Shown in pieces: positions 51,268-62,072 of a stretch of DNA of 64,000 nucleotides. A model generated the notes under the pieces. That model saw only the letters and a list, made by a program, of their open reading frames with translations. It did not search any database and was not told the DNA's origin. The position numbers and the translations under genes are program-made. Source of the stretch: Lates calcarifer (taxonomy: Eukaryota > Chordata > Actinopteri > Centropomidae). The DNA lies in NCBI RefSeq assembly GCF_001640805.2, contig NC_066847.1, positions 23,799,504 to 23,863,503 of the forward strand, given 5' to 3'. The number at the start of each line of letters is the position of its first letter. Within the stretch, counting starts at the first letter, position 1.

Positions 51268-54200
51268 GCATACTGTGCCATAGTTTATATTTCAGATGTA
51301 GAACTCAATAACACTGAGTTGTGGGCCTCTTTGGGTGAGCAAATGAAAATATGTTTTGCATTGTTGACATTTTAATTTTGGCTTCTATTGTGCTGTTTAG
51401 TCACTCCTTGAAGTGACATAGAGAAGAGTGATTGCAACTTTATTTCCTCCACTTCAGCTTAGATATCACTTAGCTTCTGTGTTGAAAAATTAAAGGTAAA
51501 ACCTAATCTTCTTCATCTTCCTCCATACAAACCTCTGTATCAAATTTGATATTTTTTAATCCATTATTTACTTGTTTCTTTAAAACTTGTATCTGACAAA
51601 TGCATCTTCACTTCACCATTCAGCTCAGTTGCAGTTGCTTTACGTAAAACTTCTCTATAGTATGACTGCTTTAATATTCTGACTGGCTCACTGTATAATG
51701 CTCACACATGTCCCTTTTTGACCCTTAAAATCATACTTTTGTTTTTAAAAGTCTGAGAACAGGGAAAAGCCTGTTTATCCTACAGCTACGTCTCAGTGGA
51801 CACCACTCAGGATGAGTTAGGTATGCTGACTGAACAACTACACTGAACGCATATCCAGGTCATGGCAGCTTGCCTCGCCCCACTTAAAGGTGTCATTGAC
51901 ATACTGTATATACAGTCTCACGTCCTGCACAGTCTACAGTATTACTCATATGATGCTCAAGATGTTATATAAGCAAGGTGCTTTACTTCGAGTACAGTAC
52001 TTTGAGTCAATCCCCTTGAGCTAACATAACACAAGCTGTTGACTTAACGTGTTTAAATGGATAAAATGGTATTATGTACAGTACACGGCCAGATCTGATG
52101 GAACATTATGTCCAGTTCTTTCAACATTTGCATAATGATGTTGGCTGCCAATGTGGGCCATAGCAGTTGTCCTACTAAATTTCCTAATACATCAAAATTT
52201 GACATCCAAACAAGACTTGTGTTCTGCAGTGTTGACTTTACATAACTGAGGGACTTAAGCCGTCCTGGGTGTGCACCTCAGACCATTTTCCTAAACATTG
52301 TACATTTAATCTGCTGGTCTATTTTTACTCAACTCAGGGTTGAATTTGAAGAATACGGTGTCACCCTGGGACCAAGTTTAATGACAGTATAATTCTTCTC
52401 TTGACATGTGGGCCCGCAGCTTTCTGTGGATCATCAGTCACACTTTAATGAACTGCACTGAGAGGACTGCACAGACAGAGAGGGCTTGAAAGAATCCCAA
52501 GACTTTTTGCACAGAGGATGCTTTTTACAGGCTCCACCTGATTTAGGTTTCATTTAGTTTAATTTCACATATTAAGCCACCCATTTAGCTAAATCAAAGC
52601 AGACGCTGTTCTTCCTGCACACTAATGGTTGTGCTTCTAATGTCCTGGATCCCATAAGATGTTAAATGTTCACCAATGAACTGTATAAACAACAGACAGA
52701 CTGATGGCTTGGCCCTGCCAAAAATAAAAAAATCCTCTACTCCACACACAAGGCTAGGAATCTTTTCTGATTATGGATAAAAGAAACCATGATGACTATG
52801 GTTTCCAAAATACTGGAAACAAACAGCTGTCCCTTATGGGTCAGAAGATACTTGTACAGGCAACCTGTTGGGTTGTTCTTTTATAGGGGGACAGCCTCAC
52901 TTATTCACAATCTTGACGAAAGTTAGATAAGAAATGTCTGTATGCTAAATAGGAATCTGGAGCCGGTTAGCGTAGCTTAGCATAAAGTTTCAAAATGGGT
53001 AGCCCGACTCTGTCCAAAAGAGTGTGAAAAATTGCCATTTTACATTTATTTATGTTTAATTGTTCTTTGTAGTATTTTAAATTAATGTTTGTATTTAATC
53101 ATGTGTCAGGTTATTTCTTGCTGAGGACCATTTGCCAGGCAACCAGCAGAGACTCTTGGATCTTAGTGGTCCCTACAAGTGTTGGTAGGAAAGTGTTGTC
53201 ACCATTGGACAGAGCCAGGCTCGCTGCTCTCCCCTACTTCACATCTTTATGCTGAGCTATGGCTAACTATCTCTTGCCTGTAGCTTCATACTTACTTACA
53301 TAAGAGTGGTAGCAATCTTCTCATCTAACTGCCTGCAAGAGAGTGAATGAGTGTATATCCTAAAATGTCAGACTATGACTTTGACCTGTCTTCTATCAAC
53401 CTTTTCACCAAAGAGTCAGATTTATCTCTTGACTGACTGAATTTGTTAGAGATGTGTGAAAAAAATCATATCCATTCAAACAACAAAGGTTTTAAAGATT
53501 ATCTGCTCTCTCACAGACAGGCAGAGAATACTTGTTCTTTCGTCTTTCTTTGTCTTTGTTACTCTGTCAGGTGTGTCGAGTAAATAGTTAAGTGGAAGAT
53601 TGATGGCCATTAAAACTGAATGTGGGAATTTAACATTTGTGCCAACAAAGATGTGGAAAGCTCTTTCCCTTTGATGGTACAGTTCATTGCAACCACATGT
53701 TTAGACATGTCAGACGTACCACAGAAACCTTATTGTTTCCTCTGAGCACTGTAGGGCTGTTTTTGTATTGTTTATACGTTCAGGGGATGGTGTTTGGTTG
53801 TGAGTGATGGGTGTGAATGTGTTTTTAACAGAGAAGCGTACGGAGAGAGTCAGCAATTTGGTTCTTTGTGTGTGTGCACTTGTTTGTTTTTTTGTTTGTT
53901 GAGTGCATGTGTATCTGGTGCCATCCAGAAGACATCACACCACTTATTTTTAATGTAATCCTTTGATATGGACTATTCAGAATGACACACATCAAAAAAT
54001 AAAACAGTGAAAGTCAAGCACACTTAAGATATTTTTTCTCTTGCTGGTTACCAGAGGCAATGTGAAATCATATTCACCACTGTGAAACAGAATATTTGAG
54101 CTTTCGCATCCAACTGAGCCGAGTCTGTTCACTCAAACCTTCATTTATTGCCAGTGAAGCGGATCTGGAAGGTTTCTCTCGATGTAATTACCTTGTCATC

Positions 54201-57200
54201 ATGCTAATCTGATCTGTAGTTTTGGAGCAATAGGTCCTTGGAATAACATGAATTTAACTTTACGATTCACTCTCAGTGCTTCCAGTTATGAGGCTGAAGT
54301 GCTAATCCAGACAGTGTTACAGTGGAGTATTTGTGCACTTGTGCAGATTACAGAGTGGAGAAATGGGCAGAGCTACTGGTTTGGAAGATTTTCCCTGCCG
54401 GAAATTCCCACTGGAGAAAGTTCATTTTTAACAATAACGCCATTTTACAAAATACAGAAAACATTTCTTGTAAAATTATACAGGACTCTAGGGCTATGTT
54501 ACTGTATGGCTATGAGTTAGAATTGTTGCAGCATTTCTATGAGCTCATGTTTGTTTTTTGTTTTTTTGTCCGGTAGCACTGTATATAACACTACTACAGG
54601 ACACGAGCCACACCAGTTGTTACAGTGTTGACAGCAGCCAGAGCTGCTCTAGAATATTCAGATTTCTTGATACCGTCAAGGACTTCAGCCCAACATTATT
54701 GGAGTGTGCCACTGACTTTTAAGCTTTGTGTTTCCATTAGTTTGCTTTTTTCATGCAGTGTTGTGAAGTTATGCTCAGTCAACGTGACAGAAGTTTGTAC
54801 TTTTCTCTGCACAGGCTGATGAACACAGAGAACAACCTCTTACAGACCAGAGAGGAGGAAGGTGGGACATTCGAGCGGACGCTGGTGGCCTCCGAGTTCA
54901 TCGACTGGCTGCTACAGGAAGGGGAGATGGCAACCAGGGAGGAGGCAGAGCAGCTGGGGCGGAGGCTTCTCGAGCATGGCATCATTCAGCACGGTGAGGA
55001 AGATGGGGCAGCTGTTTGTATAACCTGCCCACGTTTTCTTTTTCTTATCAACCAACACTAACGTCATTTAGTTTGTATGTACACAACTGTAATCACGGTT
55101 GAGGTCATTTGATATGTTCACACAATCTTAAGTATTTCGAACCTTTTGCTGCATCTGCTTGAACCTGTTTCAGGGGTCATAAAGTCTGACTGGAGGTCAT
55201 GGTATTGACAGATTGATGATCTGTGAATAACCCGTGGTGACAGTAAAGCTAGTAGCCCCTGTACATGGTCCATTCTCACCTCTACATGATCCTGTCACAG
55301 AGCTCTACTTTACATTATGGTGACTGATTCTGTTACAACTCCTCTTTAATCTAGGGAACCTGCTATTTATAGCACTGTGTTACCTTTGCTTTGCTCTTTT
55401 GGGTCACGCTATCGGATAACTGTTGTAGACATATAGTTCATATCTATACACTGAAACACACCCTTCTGACTCTTTTAAAAAAACTGCCAAATTCTTGTCA
55501 AAGTCATATAGGGTTCAGTCTGAGTTTGCAGCAGTTGTCAACACAGAGCTGACTATTTTAGTATCATAGATATGTGTAGATAGATCTAACCTGGAACCTA
55601 ACCTAGTTATACTTTTCTTATTAAAAAAAAAAAAAACATATCTCTGATCCTCTCACCTAAAAGCAAAAATGGGTTAACATAGTCTCAAATGGGAAACTGG
55701 AAACTTTAAAAATGGAAACTTTGTAAGAGCAGCACCCGTTCTCGCCCACCCTTAAAACTCATTACAGCTCATTTTGGGCTCCCAGTCGCTCTGAACTGAC
55801 CCACATTATCGCTCACATAGGCTGGGACTGTGTTTCTTTTTTCTTTTTTTTTTTCCACCAGACTTGATTCCCTGCGTCTCCTATGCCTGACCTGGCCTGG
55901 CTCAGGGCTATGTTCAAGAGTGAGCAGAGTTACAGAATATCACAGTGTAATGAACATGAGGAAAATGTGACCTGAATGTCACAGGCTCCAAGAGGTCAAG
56001 TAGTTCTACTGGCTGTAGTGCCAGGAGCCAGGGCTATCGTGTTATCTTTGAATATGTGATATATGTTTTATGTGACTGGTTCAGTTTACAGTTTTAGCAG
56101 TGGTGCAAGATGTAGTCAGACCCTTTACTGAGGTACTAATACCATATGTACAAGTAAAAGGCCTGCATTTAAAATGTTACTTAAATACAACAGTGCTAAA
56201 AGTAAAAGTACTCATTGTGCAGATGGGCTTCTGTCAATGTTATTATACGTTATTTGTTTAGCACTGGACTATCATTGTACAACATGTAAGCAGCATTTTA
56301 ATGTTGTACTGTGGCTGGCATCACATTTTATTCTCTGTATTAATATGTGTTTCTCTTGTCGTGTATTGGGAAGTTTGAGAGCAAATGGAAACCAAAAGAC
56401 TTTTCTCATTTACTTTAGAAGAGCATCAGAGCTTCAGTGTGCAGTGTAATCAAACTCATTAAACTCCCAGTTGTGAGTTTGTGTTCACAGCCCCTCATTT
56501 AATCAAGCCAATTAAAGGCATAATTAGCACGAGCAGTTTGAACGCTTTGGTTATGTTCTGGCTGGTAAGGTCTGCATACTGTGTTCATGTCTAACATTTT
56601 GTTTAACAATGGATCCGGATCCTGAATGAGTTTCTGTTGTGTCGTCACATGATGTTAAATTTGATTTGATGCTGATGTGTGTGGTTCACACCCGTGTCTG
56701 ATTAAATTAGGCCGTGTATTAATGCAGAGAAGTCACATGGCCGTAGTGCAGTTGATTCAATAATGCAGATTTCACCATATGATAGATGCTAGTCATGCAC
56801 ATTACACTGTTCAGTTTTGTCTTGGAGTATACATAGCACTTTGGCTGCACTTTTTTAAAACATTAGAATAAATCATAGTAAGTTGGGACATTGGAAATGT
56901 ACAGTATAGCCTTCAACACAGGTGGGGGCTGACATGTTAAATTCCTCTGGTTTGGATTACAGACTGTATATAGCCATAACAGAACAATAGATCATAAAAA
57001 ATACCACTGCTGGACATGATTGTTTCCAGAATTGTTCATTTGAATAGAGAGAAAAAGTGATTCCTTGTGGACAGAAGGGAATAAGGAAAGATAGACAGTT
57101 TATCATGTGATGAAGAGTAGAGTGAAAGTCATTTCTGCCCTCTCTCCCTTTTTTGCTCCTGCTTCTCTATCTCTGCCCTCACCCCTCATCACACGGGAGG

Positions 57201-60200
57201 CCCATCTGCTCTCTCTCTCTCACTTCCTCTCTCAAGAGCCGTAATAGAGCTGAGCATCTCCAGGGTACTAGGAATGTGGTTTTCGTCAACACACAGACAA
57301 ACATACACAGATACACACACACACACTGCAGCACTGTGTGTTGTCACTTCACTTAGTTAATGTAATACAGAGCCTGTTCTGCTTCCTGTTGGCCTCACAG
57401 AGACTTCATAGTGTCATCCTCCCTGTGGAAATAACTACACTGTGTGTTAGAAGGATGATATATGGACTTTTCACTGTACACATCGCTAAACACTCTTTTG
57501 ATAGATAATTTGTGTACAGACCCTCAGCTCCTATTAGAAGCATGTTTTAAAGAGAGCAGAGAATGAGATAACTAGCTGGTCTGCATTCCTGCTCTGTGCT
57601 CTGCTGGGCAGCGGTCACACATTTGTACATGTAATGTATGGGGGGGGGGCAAGTCTGGATGGATCCACATTGTGCTTGGTTAGTGTGTTTACTGTGGGAC
57701 AGCGTGGCAGTTGTTTTTCTTCATTATTCATCTGAATCCCACAGAGAGAGACCGCTTTAAAACACTGCAGATAATATCCATAAGCAAATTAAGAATATAA
57801 ATCACATGAGCAGGCAGAGTAGGGTTGCAGTATCGCTGTGCCAAAGGCAGTGGGCTAACAGGAGGCTGGGTGAGATTTTATAAATCTTAAACTGAGACTG
57901 TTTGTGCCGTAAGATCTTTCTTAATCAGTTTAAACTGAACAAGAGAAACAGCATTTCAGTTGTTCAGTAGTTCACTCAGTTCATTAGTGTGGAGAGGAGT
58001 GTTAAAAATGCTAAACATGTCTTTCATTTTCACTCATAGTAATTTTGTGAGGTTGACAATAGCCTTTTACCCATAGAAGGACATGTGATCTGACCACAAG
58101 GCCAGTGTTGTTCTTGTTATGCTGTAGGCTGATAAATTCAACAGTAAACAAAATGACCACACAGGAGAAGAAGACCACTGTCATTACTCTTGTGTGTTTC
58201 TGTAACTTTTTTTACATTGTGAAAAGTTGGTCAAATAAATTGTCCAGCAGATAGATCAAGTTATTAATCTCAACTGTAGAGTAAGTGTAAGTGGCCCTGT
58301 GTAACTTTTGCTAAGCACATAATGCTAAAGGTAAAACATATTGTAACATTAGCACAAGTAGAGAACAGTCTGTTACAGGGCAATATCTACCTAAAGGTAG
58401 CTAACATTGGCTAACATAAGATTTTGTCTTTACTGATAATTTTATTTTTTTGCCTTTTATGAAGAATGTGTTATTTCTTTTTCAAAATGTTACATAGTTT
58501 AGCTTTAAATCTTTATTCAAGCAACATGATCTAATGTCAACCAGATGTTTCCAGAAGTCATGGGCAGTAGGACCTGGTAAGAAAGTAACTTTAACTTTAT
58601 TTTTAACAACACAGAGTATTTGGAACATTAGTAAACATGTGTTAAGCTAAAATAATAAAATATTTTTTTTTAAATTTTTAGTAAATGCAGTCCCTTAAGT
58701 TAGCCTAAACCTGCAGCTCAACAAGCTCTGAACATAAATAATAGAATTCTTGCCTGTAAACAAACAAACAAAAAAAAAAAAAAAAACAAACAAACAAAAC
58801 AAAACACATTTTAACAGCTTATACTGCAGGAACTGTGAGTGGTTTTGAAACCTTGACTTTTTCATATACCACAGTATACCATAAAACAGGTAACCGGCCC
58901 ATGCCTAATTTAGAGATTACGTTACATCATGAAAATGATCCATTTTGAATACAGCTTAAAAGAAATGTAGTCTTACTCATTAAACTTACATAATCAGACA
59001 GGGAACTGTGTTTCTAAGCAGATTTCTGGTGTATGTTTCTGGTTGGTTGATTGGCTTGCCTTTGTTTTGTGTGTAAAGACATAAATCATCAGCAGAGTAG
59101 GTAGAAACAGGAAAATAACAGACTTACTGCTGCAGGAACCAAGAAAAAGGTGAGACAGATAAAAAAAAAAACAAGCCTATGAGAAATTGTATGATAGATG
59201 ACAGATTCAGCGACTCTGAACTGAGGACTGTTAACTTCATATCTCATCCTGTGTCATTTTATTTTTCAAACTTTAATTTTACATTTTTGTCTCTCAGAAA
59301 CTCTGCAGTTCAGCTGGACAGATAAGTCTGAGGTCAATGCTCTGCATGGTCACTTTATGTTTGTTCAGCATACTGTAGGCGATCTCAGCTCAGTGGAAAG
59401 TTTGTTTAGCTCTGTTCATTTGAGTTCAGCTGGCCCGTGGAAAAAATGATTACACATTCACTTTGTTGTTAAAATAATTTGACTTACTGTAGGTGTGAGT
59501 GACTCACAACAAACAAGATTGCTTTTCATCTCTCCAGCTTTTGCGTACTTGTTGAAAGGGGAGATATCCAGAGGAGATGGTCTTGAGGTTGTTTAGGATC
59601 ACAACAAAGATTTTTAGACTTTTGATCTGACATCAGTGAATATCCATCACTGCATATGGAGAAGTTTAAGAATCAAAATTCACTCTCTCCACGTCCACTT
59701 TCTTTGTTACTAGTCACCAACAAGCATCACTTTGTTGATGGGCCCCTCCTATACCAGTTCAGGATGAATTTCCGGCGACGACGGCGGCTGATTGAACTTC
59801 TTCACGAGCGTGGTCGCAGCATCCCCGAGAGCCACGACAGCCCCTTCTGTCTCCGCAAGCAGAATTCAGATGGAGGCAACACCAGCTTCCTCTCAGGTAA
59901 ATACTGTACACACACACACATATACAATACTGTATCATACCAAATAGTGTGTGTGAATTCTGTTCTCAGAGAAGCTGAGGTCACTTCTCCTTCAGTTTAA
60001 ACCAGACAGAAAACTTAAGAGCTGAAATATTAAATCAGTTAATCCATCAGGAAAATAATCTGCAACTATTTTGATCAACTGTTTGAAACCAAAATGTCAA
60101 ATGTTCTCTGGCTCCACATGAGATGATTTGCTGCTTCTCTTTGTCATATATCATTGTAAATGAAATATCTTTGGGTTTTAGACCAATGGTTGAACAGAAC

Positions 60201-61460
60201 AAGACTGTTATAGATGTCACCTTGGTTTTGGGAAGTTGTGATGTGATATTTTTTTTACTGCTTTTTGGCATTTTGATTGATGTATTTATTTGGTAGAAAC
60301 ATTTCACAGTGGTAATACTGTATGTTCATGTGTGCAGTGAGGCAGTTTTATTATTCTGTTGTTGAGGCAAAACCAAAGAGACATATTTACCTCGTTTTGC
60401 TTATTTTCTATGGACACACATACGCACACTCACCATAACTGGTGTCCTTGGTGGTTTCTGCCATATAAAGTTAACAGAGTTATTTGTGTTCTGCTAGGCT
60501 GGAGAACATGGTGAAAAACGCTGGGTTTTGTTGGTCAGACACACGGTCCAGTTAACTTGGCTTCTGAACAATAAGTAGTAAAGTTGTTTTGCAACTTCAT
60601 CACAGCTTGAGTTTTATTTTGGTTTATTCAGTTTAGACCTTAGACTGCATAAATGTGTTATTCTGGTGCCCTGTGGCAGTGGATATTAACCAGATCACCT
60701 TTTTTGGATGTAATAAAATCCACTCATGGTTTCCACTAAAGTATTTACATTTTGTAAAATGGTTGGACAGGGGCTGCTATTTAGATAACTTCATTTAAAG
60801 AGAGACCAGCTCTGAAATATACAACACAGAATCCAGAATCCAAACTTTGGTAACTATGGACCTGATATAGAGCTTAATAATTATGCAAGTGGTCAATTTG
60901 AGTATGCTACAGCTGAAGACACTGTTAAAGAGAGAGGGATAAAGAAGGAGAGAGGTAGGGGTGTCCAAGGGGAACATTTTTGAGTTGAATGAAGTGGGCA
61001 ACCATGCATGGAAAGTAGAAATGACCAGGAAGGAGGGTAAACTTAACAAAGGTAGATTTTTTGAATAATTTTGAAACATTTAATTCACTCTTTTCAAACA
61101 AAGGAACTTGTTTTATTCTCACTGAGAGAATTACACAAATTACATATCAGATATTAACAATGTAAAAAGCTCTATGTAATACTGTTTGTGATGGTCTGTA
61201 CGTTGATCTGCAGGTAGAGATGCTAGGTTAATAAACTGTCCATATGCTGGTTTTTCCCCTCTAATTCTTTCTCTGTCTGCTGTTTGTGGTTTTAATCCAA
61301 CATCTCTCTCTGTCTCTCTCAGTGAGTCCCACTAAAGAGATAAAGGTGTTGGTCGGAGTTCGTCGGAGCAGCATGAGCAGCAGCTGTGGGAGCAGCGGTT
61401 ATTACAGCAGCAGTCCAACACTCAGCAGCAGTCCACCTGTCCTCTGCAACCCCAAATCTG
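42219..61460 (+). CDS. deptor: deptor, DEP domain-containing mTOR-interacting protein (5' part, 6 exons)
   Basis: A cytosolic inhibitor that binds mTOR in complexes 1 and 2. Exons 42219-42304, 46094-46272, 47112-47235, 54815-54993, 59714-59896 and 61323-61460 join to 889 bases, open throughout: 296 residues and one base. By offset from human DEPTOR (12 residues), DEP1 spans about 24-107 (RLHEGKVIKDRRHHLRTYPN, LIDWLIEHKEASDRDTAIKI) and DEP2 about 133-207 (LVASEFIDWLLQEGEMATRE, YQFRMNFRRRRR). A Ser-rich linker holds the phosphodegron SSGYYSSS at 274-281. The PDZ domain that binds mTOR (last ~100 residues) is not in the window; I found no later exon between 61461 and 64000. The N-terminus is shorter than in human and lacks its Gly/Ser-rich leader. 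The ATG at 42219 has G at -3 and +4; see the finding on a possible upstream start at 41944. Confidence 0.95.
43044..43100 (+). repeat. degenerate tRNA-like or SINE-head fragment in deptor intron 1
   Basis: GCCTCAGTAGGTAAAGCATGGCACCAATGCC looks like a tRNA A box and anticodon arm, followed by ATTTCAGTCCCCC, which could be a decayed B box. It does not fold as a clean tRNA, so it is not a functional tRNA gene. Confidence 0.35.
43329..43364. repeat. (GT)n microsatellite, deptor intron 1
   Basis: A pure GT run of about 35 bases. Confidence 0.97.
44748..44790. repeat. (CA)n(GA)n microsatellite, deptor intron 1
   Basis: A CA run followed directly by a short GA run. Confidence 0.95.
46094..46272 (+). 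CDS. deptor: deptor exon (DEP1, first half)
   Basis: The acceptor is GCCCTCCAG and the donor GTAAGG. It encodes LRLHEGKVIKDRRHHLRTYP, then NCFVAKELIDWLIEHKEASD and RDTAIKIMQKLLDQSIIHH. This is the DEP core with its characteristic LIDWLI helix. Confidence 0.96.
47112..47235 (+). CDS. deptor: deptor exon (DEP1, second half)
   Basis: The acceptor is GTTTCTTCAG and the donor GTATGT. It encodes VCDEHREFKDMKLFYRFRKD, then DGTFPLDSEAKVFMRGQRIY and E, closing DEP1. Confidence 0.95.
47350..47400. repeat. partial copy of the foldback element arm
   Basis: Shares the 15-mer TAGCTTAGCATAAAG (47362-47376) with the left arm of the element at 52890-53390 (52973-52987), in the same intron and orientation. 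No opposite arm is visible nearby. Confidence 0.45.
47418..47475. repeat. possible transposon-tail fragment
   Basis: The stretch with GACGGACTTTATTGATCCC and CCCTCGGGGAAATTAC resembles a short motif found at the ends of many fish interspersed elements. Recognition is from memory only and the family was not identified. Confidence 0.4.
49892..49967. repeat. compound (CT)n(GT)n microsatellite, deptor intron 3
   Basis: About 41 bases of CT, then about 34 bases of GT, without interruption. Confidence 0.98.
51236..51267. repeat. (TA)n microsatellite, deptor intron 3
   Basis: A pure TA run of about 30 bases. Confidence 0.96.
52890..53390. mobile_element. foldback/MITE-like element with long inverted arms in deptor intron 3
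   Basis: The left arm (about 52960-53018, with TAGCTTAGCATAAAG and CGACTCTGTCCAAA) is the imperfect reverse complement of the right arm (about 53204-53270, with TTGGACAGAGCCAGG and CTTTATGCTGAGCTATGGCTAAC). Similarity appears to extend outward, since AGTTAGATAAGAAATG near 52921 pairs with the ATCTTCTCATCTAACT region near 53315. No transposase frame is present. It is probably a non-autonomous DNA element. Confidence 0.65.
54815..54993 (+). CDS. deptor: deptor exon (DEP2, first half)
   Basis: The acceptor is TTCTCTGCACAG and the donor GTGAGG. It encodes KLMNTENNLLQTREEEGGTF, then ERTLVASEFIDWLLQEGEMA and TREEAEQLGRRLLEHGIIQH. It has the same length (179 bases) and phases as the DEP1 exon at 46094, consistent with an old internal duplication of the DEP unit. 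Confidence 0.95.
54994..59713. other. deptor intron 4
   Basis: Mostly AT-rich, with A-rich runs near 55622 and 58768-58806. No exon or named repeat seen. Confidence 0.7.
59714..59896 (+). CDS. deptor: deptor exon (DEP2, second half, and linker)
   Basis: The acceptor is TTTGTTACTAG and the donor GTAAAT. It encodes TNKHHFVDGPLLYQFRMNFR, then RRRRLIELLHERGRSIPESH and DSPFCLRKQNSDGGNTSFLS. The basic FRRRRR run and DSPFCLRKQ are hallmarks of DEPTOR. Confidence 0.95.
61323..61460 (+). CDS. deptor: deptor exon (phosphodegron linker)
   Basis: The acceptor is CTCTGTCTCTCTCAG and the donor GTACGG. It encodes VSPTKEIKVLVGVRRSSMSS, then SCGSSGYYSSSPTLSSSPPV and LCNPKS. It holds the beta-TrCP degron; serines 274, 275 and 279 correspond to human S286, S287 and S291. 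Confidence 0.95.
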
Positions 61461-62025
61461 GTACGGTAACATGGACATGCATGTACATACAGAGTCTAGT
61501 TTGTGAAGAGTGTTGAAGGACTAGAGGTGTGAGAAGTCATTTCATTTTGTTTTCAGGTGCTGTGTATTAGTTTATGTGTCAGCTTATATTTGTCTCTGGT
61601 TTTCAATTAGTTATTTGTTATTTATGATGTATGAGATCTGCAATAATGAGTGGTTGTGGTCAAGCCTTTTACCCGATGCATGCTGATCAGCTGCAGCCAC
61701 CTCTAAACTCTGAATGTGGATAAATGAGTGTAGAGGTGGTAGATGTTTTCTATAAATACTGACAAATTAATGGCTACTATATTGATTATGCTTTAAATGT
61801 GTTCTTGTTTTTTTGAACATTTATGAAAGATTTAATCCTTAGCAATAGTTTCTCTTAAATATAGAGGACTCACAACAGTTCAAACCAATAATGATTTAAC
61901 CTTCCTCCTACCAACCATCACTAACTGTAAAATGGCTTCACTATATTTTAATGAACTTGCGGAAGAAACATTGAAGAGAGAGGCTGAATGAATGGAAATT
62001 TGAATGGAGAAGTGAGGCATTTGAG

Positions 62026-62072
<47 letters not shown>

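Larger units (their letters stand above)
47236..54814. other. deptor intron 3
   Basis: The largest intron here (7.6 kb). Holds the foldback element and its partial copy, the (CT)n(GT)n and (TA)n tracts, and CA/CG runs near 48461, 48676 and 48802. No further exon is needed, because flanking exons join in frame. Confidence 0.75.
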
